This document shows positions 57,601 through 61,758 of a stretch of 64,000 bases of DNA, piece after piece. The notes beneath the pieces were generated by a model. It was not told the origin of the DNA. It was given only the letters and a program-made list of their open reading frames with translations, and searched no databases. How positions within the stretch are numbered: the stretch's first letter is position 1; the number at the start of each line of letters is the position of its first letter. The stretch spans positions 23,749 through 87,748 of the forward strand of contig NZ_JBNAZM010000019.1 in assembly GCF_051195215.1 (NCBI RefSeq), given 5' to 3'. Origin of the DNA: Arhodomonas sp051195215. Its GTDB lineage: Bacteria; Pseudomonadota; Gammaproteobacteria; Nitrococcales; Nitrococcaceae. The position numbers and the translations under genes were made by a program.

Positions 57601-57810
57601 TTCTGGGAGACATACCGGTCCGAGCCGTCCGCCGCATCTGCTGAAGCCGCGGCTGCGCGCGAAACGCTGTTCTGGGAGCGCTACGAGATATCGGCCTCCG
57701 ACAGCGCTGGCTCCGCGAACCTCTGGAACATCCCGGACGGGCGGTCCCAGCGCTCCACCGGCGAGACGTCAGGGCTACAACCCGCGCCGGAAGTCGAGGT
57801 GGCGGAATGA
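39661..57810 (+). CDS. Giant trans-AT PKS/NRPS: KS-KR-cMT-ACP / C-A(Gly)-CP / KS-DH-KR-ACP / KS-KR-ACP / KS0
   Basis: Length 6049 residues from GTG 39661, 62 bp after the previous stop. Module 1: KS (Cys191), a Ser-less ACP-like insert in its linker (510-585), KR (GGTGGIA near 959, Tyr1100), C-methyltransferase (VVELGAGTG at 1404), ACP (Ser1643). Module 2: C (HHMIFDG, His1879/His1880), A with pocket DILQLGLIW(K) for glycine, carrier (Ser2749). Module 3: KS (Cys2985), DH (His3445, Asp3611), KR (GGTGGLG, Tyr4040), ACP (Ser4201). Module 4: KS (Cys4456), KR (GGTRGIG, Tyr5254), ACP (Ser5432). It ends in a His-less KS (Cys5696, Asn5831) and an unassigned 90-residue tail. Predicted role: extend the oxazole-bearing chain, add an alpha-methyl group, insert glycine (internal amide), then two reduced acetate units, and pass the chain on. 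It has no AT or TE. Its stop overlaps the start of the AT-AT-ER gene (ATGA). Confidence 0.94.
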   Translation: MDEKRRLLLSLLSRMPAPVPKRDGIAIVGVAGRYPLAETVTDFWENLAAGRHCIREVPGARWNAGAHYDPSGTRGSYSKWAGFVDDVDKFDPLFFQISPADAEAMDPQERLFLETAAAVLDDAACPAARLAAKGPVGVFAGVMNSNYEWMGGDAAARGAHNDAHSNFWSIANRVSYTFDFTGPSLAVDTACSASLTAIHLACESLHSGECTAAIAGGVNLILHPMHLRMLAQRGMVSHDDRLKSFGADADGFVDGEGVGAVLLKPLASAVADGDRILGVIRGTAINSGGKTGGYTVPNADAQSRVIRSAMERAGVTPEAIGYVETHGTGTPLGDPIEIAGLTEAFGGRIDPSQRSERPTVPIASVKSNIGHLESAAGVAGLTKVLMQFRHGMLAPSLNATRLNPNIDFSTTRFQVQQTLAPWPRLRQTGADGETDELPRRAIVSSFGGGGANACLIAEEYAPVAETRSRTADGPQLLVLSAKTEERLNAYAARLARFLQTHAGRAPQVDAGALSEAQRVCTEVAARILGVDTDALDPEARFEDCGFGIAERANLLSELTIQLDRELPASAAQADSIAAVARLIATAEGEPADETLRLADIAHTLQTGRTAYEHRMALVAGSVSEAVEHLQAFTEGAGADPVITGRAMRAQPQLSDQDASALETAVQTRDLPAIARRWVAGAPVDWSRVCPADARRIELPTYPFARERYWIPEPPADSSPDHAPPSAINDGPEQPAVSVPDFYRPIWVRDRTRAEPAGTAKRIVALVTSASTWLGEAIAARAGDADVALVRVDELPVDTWLAEARGADLVLHLGAVGHRITEGVGIAQVDAHTRQGSLALFRLLRESGVKRVGVVTNDAHPVAGYPVVNPFAAGLHGLLQVAPKERADLRVAGVDVSLSDLADDAATYAAADTILREALAGTGRTVALRAGVRYARRLGQVGLPDADPVFRDRGVYLMVGGTGGIARELSLHLARVHRAHLVWLSRREPGPEQQATVREVQRLGGEVLHVQGDACDAEDVANAVAQARARFGTLHGAIHAAMVFDNHTLAELDEPAFEAATRVKIQGAVALAAATANEPLDFLTYFSSAGSFGSFAGNGAYICASASEDAYGAFLRARLPFPVVVINQGYWGGVGSGAQAGLAEIFEGLGIQAFSVAEGIAGMERILASGLGQVMPIRASRRALEAMGHDPALDGELLDGGHAPSLARVAPGLVETTSADDAARQVLAGYDELEAASAPMLLGVYQRMGVFLAPGERHDLHDLRARLGIVEKFQRLHDALLRILESAGYLRVEDGFVGTTNAVDSIDASVQSDAWEAALDRIAAAYPDIEPTVTLNRHFLRDYPRILRGEVGATEIMFPDSSMERVQNFYKGNGLTDRCNLGVRDAVRGFLDAHPARRSGSPLHVVELGAGTGATSERVLPVLAEQPGRVSYTFTDVSPRFLEYGRERFQTQYPFTRFQVLNLDRGLDEQGFAPASADVVVATNVVHATRNLRATLRKAKALLAPGGWLILNELTAVRPLLTIGGGVLEGWWAFEDGELRMADSPLASPDMWTRLLCEEGFHEVHLLGQGDGDFGQTVFVAESDGVVAHQTPQDVAAPANQPPQADVPAGGGVEERLRELVERVLKLNHRIDPDRPLADYGFDSLSGMKIVSAVDEAFGVTVPLGAFFEHPTLKELATHLADNWLADVAAPPETAAASPASASETGTGAAMPAPARTAVATTARAEPAGGQGAAAVAPTVLRPRNGGETDSHPLSEGQRALWVIEQIAPGNYAYNLPLAFWLAHDVDVLALRVALQALVDRHEALRATVRDDHDGPRMHIAAEPELPFQQVYLTTVSEHELRDRMRAELRRPFDLATGPLIRATLYSMGDGRQALLLTFHHMIFDGLSIDLILEELERGYAAARQGNEPATEAPRSRYADFVAAQQAMLAGDEGERLRNYWTERLQGRATVMPLPFDRPRPAVPGFRGASLDGHIPARVIERARALAKSEQTSLFGVLIAAYFALLSRYTDQRDVAVGTPTSGRPPGAYEDALGYFMNMVVLAEHVEDEEPFRALVRRLHRCVLAALDHSALPLISVADALQRAQPGSPSTPFNVAFYFQNWVDTGPRDGLVRDAVEGVHQEGEFDLTLEVVEQAQGCRYTLKYDPDLFDESTVERMGEHFTALLDGAVAAADTAVADLDLLTAEERAWLAPPSAQAYPADTQVWQLVHQQAQARPEAVAVRFGDDQLSYRELDERVAALAARLRAAGVGRGRTVGVLLPRGLALPEALLAVQAAGGIYVPLDPSYPEDRLEYMAEDAGLHLLLTHSSLPGDHGIRLPRLYVDGGESAPPAPSPGVSTAQDTAYVIYTSGSTGRPKGVRVAHRSLINFLWSMAREPGFGPRDTLLALTTICFDISALELYLPLITGGTVEVLPTDTVRDGIRLREAVETSQPTVMQATPATWRMLLAAGWPGSPALTVLCGGEALPGDLADELLAGNREVWNLYGPTETTIWSAVARLRRGERVTLGNPIANTSLYVLDSHRRPVPTGVPGELYIGGDGVAQGYLNRPDLTAERFVSDPFATEPGARMYRTGDLVRRLPDGALDYLGRIDSQVKVRGFRVELEEIEAALRRLAGVREAVAVARPDSGGSHSLLACYELAEGAAEPTHEQLSRWLPEHMVPDALVRVSSLPRTLNQKADRTALASLPLDELRRRFGVAAATKPEPGPAVTDPDGGVEALVADLGERVARLADLDPGHVDPRAPLGELGMNSVSFTALSAELSEAYTITVEPTLFYRRGTVLGLAQYLREHHPDAIPAGFRAAPPAPPAAPDPEPAAAPASEHGSNDIAIIGMAGRLPGSRDLNEFWEHLTAGHDLVSEIPAERWDWRAETGSRSRWGGFAPDVDCFDAGFFGISPREAELMDPQQRLMLELAWAAIENAGYRPSELADERVGVFIAVTNSDYLEVQRAAGRGTEGHTITGAALSIVANRVSYTLDLHGPSIAVDTACSGSLTAIHQACAALRDGTCDLALAGGVSLILSPTLYEALSRGEMLSPDGRCKAFDSRADGYVRGEGAGIVLLKPGDRADRDGDAVHGLIKSITVNHGGRTTSLTAPNPDAQTDLLVDAYRQAAIPLESVGYIEAHGTGTALGDPIETAGLSAAFERLREETTGPAEARCAIGSVKTNIGHLEAAAGIAGLFKATLAMQHGTIPASLHFREANPYLSLDGTPFEVAERTRPWPRPHTREGEEHPRRAGVSSFGFGGANAHVVLEEAGPRPVSQETPGDQLIVLSARDPDALRRSAEQLVAHLEHDEPPLADLAFTLQVGREAMAHRLAVIAADIGALRTALADYLAGRECAVRTAKVNRRLAPADAADVTGPEEAMDVWLGGAEIDWHALHDGQARRRLHLPSYPFARIRHWITPDKAHVPPAPGSDAPLHPTLLDADASTAQAQVYRKRLRGDEFFLADHVVGDRPMLPGVALLEMARLAGETASPGTRLRRIDDLVWATPVQPASDDDATALLVHIRGEGTDTSFEITSATDEARTHASGTLRFGEPGERPAAIDLAAIRTRCGQVHEGSRCYAAFERMGFAYGTSFRVIETLAEGEREVLAALRLPASRTADAGDYVFHPSLFDAALQTAGWLALATGDGESDATYFPFSLGSVRVFAELPEALHAYATPSRQPAAPDSIVFDVLLVDGDGHAVAAIDAFTLRARTASEEIHAFEPTFEPAPAAAEPVQGDVLLLDGGTEPEGTAVRAALEATGVTVHTLTPGADFDAEYALERVGQIAHVVHLPGAATDDDAPEHDWRVAMAVLQAWLNDRRGALRYLFAHTGTEAAPAHGAMAAFARAVGMEEPELQMSTLQVEAGSLAPAVVQALGTAGTGEIRIAPTGRQRRTFQSMPLPAATRSPFLGDGAHVITGGTGGLGLRLAEHVAAVRRSASAAKGGIVLLARKEPAPAIRARVEAMGAELVRVDVTDATKLRAVLDDLRHRFGCVRGIIHTAGVLKDGLLRQKRPEDADAVLAAKVRGTIALDEATRSDPLDYFVLFSSAASVFGNAGQTDYAYANGFLDHFAERRERQRVRGSRNGRTLSAAWPVWAEGGMRVDADTERAMARELGMRPVPTAAGIAALERALAGTSPWLLLTPGEPSRVLAALTDQAGRAERSGSAAKAGPAPAQVTHALSADDARAWTEQLVVSVLAEEVKLPEADIGLDEPFDDYGVDSLITMRFVRRLEEHFGPLSKTLLFEHVTARELIDYLVSAYPDAFAEHHEAAAATETTGDASSGADSPAAAVAEPGREVVNQPADHSDDIAIIGVAGRYPQADDVNEFWRNLREGLDSIEEIPRERWNHDIFYDPDKSAPGKSYSKWGGFVRGADRFDPMFFRMSQIEAEHIDPQERVFLETTWHVLEDAGYTRERLRGSRTGVFVGMMYGHYQLYGVQDALRGDGIATSSSYASVANRVSYFFNFTGPSVALDTMCSSSLVTVHQACLAIRNGDCDVAVAGGVNISSHPLKYLQLAQRGFLSEDGRCRSFGEGGTGYVPGEGSGAVLLKRLDQALADGDRVLAVVKASAVNHGGASKGYSVPNPKAQGDLVRHALSKGGLNPGDLDYFEAHGTGTSLGDPVEITGMLRAFEGNLPERLPIGSVKSNIGHAESAAGIAAITKVLMQMRHGELVPSLHAEQLNPNINLDETPFQLQRELAPWPRRVSDDGAPLPRTAGISSFGAGGTNAHLVLQEYPGGADERPRDRESGPQLAVLSAKDAERLQVQAQRLAAHLRSEGSDAAREAVAWTLQWGREAMSHRVAVRFETLPELADALTEVAEGKTPPGTWSGVVDVRKPAAGETPEATPEAYAQAWTSGQSVDWAALHPWGRPDRVSLPGYPFLGERIWIAAADAELDALDTTGEARGMLLTRAWEPATDAPATATPRRTVILTVPGAEALADALAGALPASTVVTHEELLATLKAGEDQWESVDALIDLSGCADRTTADAHDALPGWITWMQHAVDRQREGLSAILVSRRDANGAIPPAGAARAGLYRMLQSEYRHVRSRHVTVESDTSDDQLCRWVAQELGLASDVSEVLYRDRTRHTAVLREQPATAGSRLDFPRDHVLWVTGGTRGIGLRTAQHFVERHGVRKLVLTGREPLPPRSEWPAHVADDTALGRKLRPLAELVEQGVEVEVLSVPLQDTAALSDALARVKQRLGPVGGVIHGAGFTDFDNPAFVRKTQAGIARVLEPKVSGLDALVECFRDEPLHFFILFSSVAAAVPALAVGQSDYALANAYMDAVARARPHGLPLISVQWPSWKESGMGEVQSAAYRASGLGTLSDADGLALLERAIASGERVVLPALPAPDADWHPERLTSRRLVAAQRKPRTGAQPDTGVDTGGRAAASEAPQPAEGHTEAAGAQPPSSESMQSAVTALSEWMLEELARELGFDRAKLAGDVPVEDYGIDSILVSQLVQNVGKRLDVSVDPSALLEYPTVDEFTNYIAEQHGDALISAFAAEQPQAGTTSSPGASSPAREGPAAVDERPPASAAEPAPTGDTVTSPEDSGVDTARARRSSGDVAVVGLSARFAGAESADEFWRLLREGRSALRPIPEHMFHQEYPYHAGLLPDVLRFDPDYFSLSEEDVRAMDPQALLLLEEVDGALHDAGYDPAELKGRSVGVYVGGRTTYQPDPERLEHARNPVVATGQNYLAANISQFFDFCGPSLVIDTACSSALVAMDLAVQALQAGDIEVAVVAGVNLLADGRAHMVFGRRGLLNPGTEFHVFDQRAAGLIPGEGAGVVVLRALPEAQADGDRVLAVLHGIAVNNDGRTAGPATPNLQAQRAVMKKALARSGRNPADVAWLEANASGTGVTDLLELKAVSELYGGGSQPLALGSMKPNIGHPLAAEGIAAFIKVVLMLQHGEGVPFTSGQQPLEHFDMTRSPLYFPREPQPWPGTTALAAINCFGDGGTNAHVILGSAPEGYVSKRSALPLRALDRRVVLRGPAETPAVSPQPFWETYRSEPSAASAEAAAARETLFWERYEISASDSAGSANLWNIPDGRSQRSTGETSGLQPAPEVEVAE
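41190..41415 (+). other. ACP-like fold without serine inserted in the KS post-linker
   Basis: The usual KS-to-KR linker is split: LNAYAARLARFLQ stands before and LADIAHTLQTGRTAYEHRM after an insert of about 75 residues (AQRVCTEVAARILGVDTDAL ... SIAAVARLIA). The insert matches carrier helices 1-4. At the attachment motif it reads DCGFGIAERA: Gly547 and Ile548 replace Asp-Ser. It cannot be pantetheinylated and is probably structural or a relic. Confidence 0.65.
44905..48020 (+). other. Glycine-incorporating NRPS module (C-A-CP) inside the PKS
   Basis: The C domain has an intact FHHMIFDG, so it should condense. The A pocket is read from FDISALELYLP (D, I, L), MQATPATW (Q278), VLCGGEA (L299, G301) and LYGPTETTIW (L322, I330, W331), the standard glycine code. 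The carrier after it is PKS-like (ELGMNSVSF, Asn for Asp before Ser2749) rather than the LGGxS type of the other NRPS modules here. Confidence 0.87.
56275..57510 (+). other. C-terminal non-condensing ketosynthase (KS0)
   Basis: Cys5696 is present in DTACSSAL, but EAHGTGT is replaced by LEANASGTG (Asn5831 for His) and KSNIGH by MKPNIGH. The sequence is clearly more diverged than the other KSs (ENMFHQEYPY-type lead and LLEEVDGALHDAGY). No ACP follows; a tail of about 90 residues closes the protein. It resembles the first half of a split trans-AT module whose remaining domains sit on another protein. Confidence 0.85.
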
Positions 57811-60800
57811 ACGTCGTGTCCTCCGCCATGGCCATGGAAGCTCCGCACCAGGACGCGGCATCGGACGAGCCGCTCACCGGCTCGCTCCCCTCGGTGTTCA
57901 TGTTCTCTGGCCAGGGGTCCCAGTACCACTGGATGGGCAAGGAGCTCTTCGACGAGAACGATGTCTTTCGCGATGCGCTGCGTCGCCACGATGCGACCGC
58001 CGCGAGGTTTCTCGGAGAGTCCGTGCTTGCGCGGGTCTTCGACCCCGCGAAGGGGAAGAACGACCCCCTCGTGGACACGCGCATCACGCATCCCGCCATC
58101 GTCATGATCGAGCTGGCACTGGCCGAGGCGGTGCAAGCGGCGGGGATCCAGCCGGACTACGTGATAGGCGCCAGCCTCGGCGAATACGCCGCCGCGGTGA
58201 TCGCCGGCTGCCTCGAACCCGAGGAATGCCTGCGCATCCTGGTGGACCAGGCACAGTCGCTGCATCAGGGCCCCCGCAGCGGCATGCTCGCGGTGCTGGC
58301 GGATCCCGGCGTATTCGAGCTGGCGCCAGCGCTACGGCAATGCGACGTCGCGGCCCGCAATTATCCGGGCCACTTCGTCGTTGCCGGCACGGAGGCGGAC
58401 CTGGCTCGCGCGGAATCGGAGCTGCGTGCGGCCGAGGTCCTGCACCAGCGGATTCCGGTGGAATACGGCTACCACTCCCGCCTGATGGACACCATGCACG
58501 AGGCATGCAGCCGCACGTTCGACGGCGTGGCCTTCGCGCCGCCGCGCATCCCGTGGGTGAGCAGCATCGATGGCGGCATGGTCCAGCAGGCCTCGGCCGA
58601 GCATTTCTGGCGCACCGCGCGCCTGCCCATCGAGTTCGAAGCGACGATCACGCGCATGCGGGAGCGGGGCGAGTTCCTGTTCCTCGACCTCGGCCCCTCC
58701 GGCACGCTCCACAATTTCGTTCACAACAACCTGCCGGAAGGGACGCGTTCCGAGTCCATACCGATACTCAGCCCCTTCGGCTACGACCGGACGACGTTGA
58801 CGCGGGCGCGGGCACTGGCCGCCCCCAGAAGAACAAGGAAGGCGCACACGATGAAAGTCTACGGTTTTCCCGGGCAAGGCTCTCAGCAGCGCGGCATGGG
58901 CAATGACCTGTTCGGGAAGTATCCCGAACAGGTCGCGGCCGCCGACCGTATCCTCGGCTATTCGATCGCGGAGCTGTGCACCCAGGACCCGGAGCGGCAA
59001 CTCAGCCGCACCGAATACACCCAGCCGGCGCTCTTCGTGGTGAGCGCCCTCAGTTATCTGGACCGGATGGAGGAGGACCCGACGCCGCCGGACTTCCTGG
59101 TCGGCCACAGCCTGGGGGAATACGTGGCGTTGTTCGCGGCCGGCGTTTTCGACTTCGAAACCGGCGTGCGTCTCGTCCACAAGCGCGGCGAGCTGATGGC
59201 CGCCGCCAGCGGCGGCACGATGGCGGCGATCGTGGGAACGGACGAGGCCACCGTCGAGCGCGTCCTCGAGGAAGCGGACCTGAACGCCCTCGACCTGGCC
59301 AACCACAACGCGCCGGACCAGTTCGTGCTCGCGGGGCCGTCCGATCAGATCGACGTGGCCTGCGAGGCCTTCGAGAAAGCCGACGCCCGCGCCGTGAAGC
59401 TGAACGTCAGCGCGCCCTTCCACTCGCGCTACATGCGGAGCACGGCCGAGGAATTCGCCAGGTTTCTGGAGGGCTTCGACTTCCACCCGCCCGCTGTTCC
59501 GGTGATCGCGAACGTCGACGCTCGGCCCTATCCCGCGGAGGCGGTGGCGGTGAAGGAGAGGCTGGTCCGGCAGATCGCATCGCCGGTGCGCTGGACCGAA
59601 TCCGTGCGACGGCTGATGGGGCACGGTGAGTTCGAGTTCGTCGAGCTCGGCCCGGGGCAAGTGCTTACGCGGCTGGTCACACGCATTCGTACAACGGCCA
59701 CCCCGCTCGATCCCATCGAGGCACCCGACCCCGCCACGACGCCGCCGCCAGAACCGGCGGCCTCCGCGCCCACTCCGGAGCCCGCGAAAGCCCGCGAATC
59801 GGTGCCAGCGGAGGACGACGCCTCACCCCGGGATTCGACCGGAGACGCCCCCTCGGTGAGTAACCATGGGATCTCGCCGGAACAACTGGGCGCGGCGACG
59901 TTCCGGGAGCGCTATGGCCTGCGCCGCGCCTACCTCGTCGGTTCCCTGTACGGCGGCATTTCCGGCCCCGACATGGTGAGGGCGGCGGCACGCGCCGGGC
60001 TGCTGGGCTTCCTCGGCACCGGTGGGCTCTCCCTCGACGACATCGAGGGGCAACTACGCGCCCTCCACGACGACCCGCCCCCAAACGGCGTTATCGGGGC
60101 AAACCTGCTCTACCGGCACGGCGCCCCCCAGGAGGAGTCGGCTTTGGTCGACGTGTTCCTGAGGCACGGCGTCGAGGCGATCGAAGCATCCGGTTTTCCC
60201 CTGGTCACACCGGCGCTGGTCCGCTTCCGGCTCAAAGGCGGGCGCATCCTCGCCAAGGTCTCCCGAGCCGATGCGGCGAAGGCGTTCCTGGCGCCACCTC
60301 CCGAGCGTCTGGTCCGCCAACTCCTCGCCTCGGGCGATGTCACCGAGCAGGAGGCGCAAGCCGCCGCAGGGCGCCCGATGGCGGACGACCTCTGCGTCGA
60401 GGCGGCCGGAGGCTGGCTGGACACCACAGCCGACCTCCTGACGCTTCTGCCCACCGTGCGGAGACTGCGGGACGAAGCCGAAACGCCGGATTTCCGGGTC
60501 CACGTCGGATGTGCCGGCGGCCTCGGTACCCCGGAGGCCGTCGCCGCGGCATTCTTCCTCGGCGCCGACTTCGTGCTCACGGGCTCGGTGAACCAGTGTT
60601 CCGTCGAAGCGGCGACCAGCGTGGAGGTGAAGGCGCTGCTGCAGGGCATACAAGTCCACGACGTCGTCACCGCCCCGTGGGGCGACATGTTCGAGTTCGG
60701 CGTGCAGGCCCGTTACGTGAAACGGGGCGTCTTCTTTCCCGCCCGTGCCAGCCGACTGCACGATCTGTGGCGCACGCACGAGTCCATCACGGAGCTGGAT

Positions 60801-61136
60801 GACGACACCCGGCAGCAGGTGCTCGGTAGCTACCTGGGCAACGAGATATCGACGGCTGATCTACCCCCCGATAACGATCCGAAAGCGAAGCTCACGTCGC
60901 TGTTCCGGCACTACTTCACCCGCGGCCTCCGTCTCGCCGTGCAAGGCGACAGCCAGCACAAGGTCGACTACCTCATCCACTGCGGCCCGGCCCTGGGGGC
61001 ATTCAACCAGCTCGTCGCCGACACGGAGCTGCAGCCGTGGCGGGCACGCACGGTGGAACGGATCGCGGACACGCTGATGGAAAGCGCAGCGTCCTATATC
61101 AACGCCGGTTGTCAGGACGGTTATCACGCTAGATGA
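57807..61136 (+). CDS. Discrete AT-AT-ER protein (acyl hydrolase-like AT1, malonyl AT2, PfaD-type enoyl reductase)
   Basis: Length 1109 residues. AT1 (28-345): FSGQGSQ, nucleophile motif GASLGEY, and YGYHS in place of AFHS. This pattern fits the proof-reading acyl hydrolase (PedC-like) branch better than an extender-loading AT. AT2 (349-650): FPGQGSQ, GHSLGEY and SAPFHS, the malonyl-selective pattern; it should load the AT-less modules in trans. After a Pro-rich linker (660-695), residues 700-1109 form a PfaD/2-nitropropane-dioxygenase-type FMN enoyl reductase (LVGSLYGGISGPDMVRAA, VHVGCAGGLGTPEAV, GADFVLTGSVNQ), presumably acting in trans on selected double bonds. The ATG start overlaps the previous stop (ATGA). 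An internal Shine-Dalgarno and Met349 at the AT1/AT2 border suggest a recent fusion or a second product. This is the last gene of the operon, followed by a hairpin. Confidence 0.94.
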   Translation: MNVVSSAMAMEAPHQDAASDEPLTGSLPSVFMFSGQGSQYHWMGKELFDENDVFRDALRRHDATAARFLGESVLARVFDPAKGKNDPLVDTRITHPAIVMIELALAEAVQAAGIQPDYVIGASLGEYAAAVIAGCLEPEECLRILVDQAQSLHQGPRSGMLAVLADPGVFELAPALRQCDVAARNYPGHFVVAGTEADLARAESELRAAEVLHQRIPVEYGYHSRLMDTMHEACSRTFDGVAFAPPRIPWVSSIDGGMVQQASAEHFWRTARLPIEFEATITRMRERGEFLFLDLGPSGTLHNFVHNNLPEGTRSESIPILSPFGYDRTTLTRARALAAPRRTRKAHTMKVYGFPGQGSQQRGMGNDLFGKYPEQVAAADRILGYSIAELCTQDPERQLSRTEYTQPALFVVSALSYLDRMEEDPTPPDFLVGHSLGEYVALFAAGVFDFETGVRLVHKRGELMAAASGGTMAAIVGTDEATVERVLEEADLNALDLANHNAPDQFVLAGPSDQIDVACEAFEKADARAVKLNVSAPFHSRYMRSTAEEFARFLEGFDFHPPAVPVIANVDARPYPAEAVAVKERLVRQIASPVRWTESVRRLMGHGEFEFVELGPGQVLTRLVTRIRTTATPLDPIEAPDPATTPPPEPAASAPTPEPAKARESVPAEDDASPRDSTGDAPSVSNHGISPEQLGAATFRERYGLRRAYLVGSLYGGISGPDMVRAAARAGLLGFLGTGGLSLDDIEGQLRALHDDPPPNGVIGANLLYRHGAPQEESALVDVFLRHGVEAIEASGFPLVTPALVRFRLKGGRILAKVSRADAAKAFLAPPPERLVRQLLASGDVTEQEAQAAAGRPMADDLCVEAAGGWLDTTADLLTLLPTVRRLRDEAETPDFRVHVGCAGGLGTPEAVAAAFFLGADFVLTGSVNQCSVEAATSVEVKALLQGIQVHDVVTAPWGDMFEFGVQARYVKRGVFFPARASRLHDLWRTHESITELDDDTRQQVLGSYLGNEISTADLPPDNDPKAKLTSLFRHYFTRGLRLAVQGDSQHKVDYLIHCGPALGAFNQLVADTELQPWRARTVERIADTLMESAASYINAGCQDGYHAR
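58835..58853 (+). promoter_or_regulatory. Internal ribosome binding site and in-frame ATG between AT1 and AT2
   Basis: AAGGAAGG at 58835-58842 is 8 nt from ATG 58851, which is in frame (Met349) and starts MKVYGFPGQGSQ, exactly how free-standing trans-ATs begin. The upstream residues (RRTRKAHT) look like translated leader sequence. Initiation here would yield an AT2-ER protein of 761 residues. Confidence 0.55.
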
Positions 61137-61758
61137 GAACCGAAGTGAACGCCTGCCAGCATGGCTGGCGTAAACGCCGGGTTCGGCGGAAGCCGGACCC
61201 GTGATCTGCCGAAGCCGGGCGAGCGGCCGAAGTACACATAGCGAGCGAACGGCTCGTCAGAGACAACACGACCATCCATACGGGCAACGGTCGCTCGAAC
61301 TCGGCGCCGACACCAAGGTACCAAATAGACATACCGTCGTACTCATGGGCCACGTCGCCAGCCGCTACCGCGTCCTCATTGGCCTGCGCAGCCCCGCCTC
61401 CGCCGGCAAGCGATTCATCGACGATTGTCCGCTGATAGAACCCGGCTGCTAGCGCCTATCGATAGTGTACGAGCCGATCGAGAATCCTTGGGCGTCGATT
61501 CGCGATGTCCTGGGCACAGAAGACGACTAAACGGCCGACAGGAAGGGTGCCACCGGACGCGGCGGCATCCAGCTACCGTCGCCTACCCGCCAAGAACGGA
61601 CATTCGGATAGGTTCAATGGGTTAACCGTCCCCGAAACTCCGGCGATTGGGATAATTGACCCTGACCGTTATGAGCACCCTAATGATCCCAATATCAGCA
61701 CTCTGTTGCGCTACAGGCTTGTAGAGCCGCAAGCTAGAACCATTGTAAGGGAGCCGCA
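61137..61758 (+). other. Non-coding gap at the right border of the biosynthetic operon
   Basis: About 620 bp with visibly less GC-rich, less codon-structured sequence than the PKS genes. It holds a strong hairpin at 61178-61201 and a small 6-bp stem at 61155-61169. A stop-terminated stub at 61453-61530 reads like a protein C-terminus (VYEPIENPWASIRDVLG) but has no usable upstream gene. A short open frame before the ATPase start (IIDPDRYEHPNDPN region) cannot be assigned. No tRNA or convincing gene is seen. It is best read as degraded flanking DNA. Confidence 0.6.
61178..61201 (+). terminator. GC-rich hairpin, candidate transcription terminator of the PKS/NRPS operon
   Basis: Two 10-nt arms (61178-61187 and 61192-61201) pair fully with one G-U wobble around a GGAA tetraloop, 42 nt after the last stop codon of the operon. 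There is no T-run after it, so this is either a weak intrinsic terminator typical of high-GC genomes or an mRNA 3'-end stabiliser. Confidence 0.45.

Noticed and set aside
39661..57810. HMG-synthase type beta-branching
   Set aside because: No HMGS, free ECH or donor ACP genes are present, and none of the intact ACPs shows the GxDSxxxxxW tryptophan flag. The Trp373 in the left-edge protein replaces the Ser itself and is a different thing.
55950..57810. Thioesterase or reductase release domain at the end of the 6049-aa protein
   Set aside because: The last domain is a KS fold with Cys5696; the tail shows no GxSxG alpha/beta hydrolase or Rossmann motif.
57880..58840. AT1 as a second extender-loading AT
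   Set aside because: Not excluded, but GASLGEY and YGYHS differ from the malonyl pattern seen in AT2, so the acyl-hydrolase reading is preferred.
61155..61169. 6-bp stem with ATG triloop as terminator
   Set aside because: Short, with no T-run, and the 10-bp hairpin just downstream is much stronger.
61124..61353. Small minus-strand frames after the AT-AT-ER gene
   Set aside because: No recognisable protein, no ribosome binding site, and they overlap the hairpin and the 3' end of the upstream gene.
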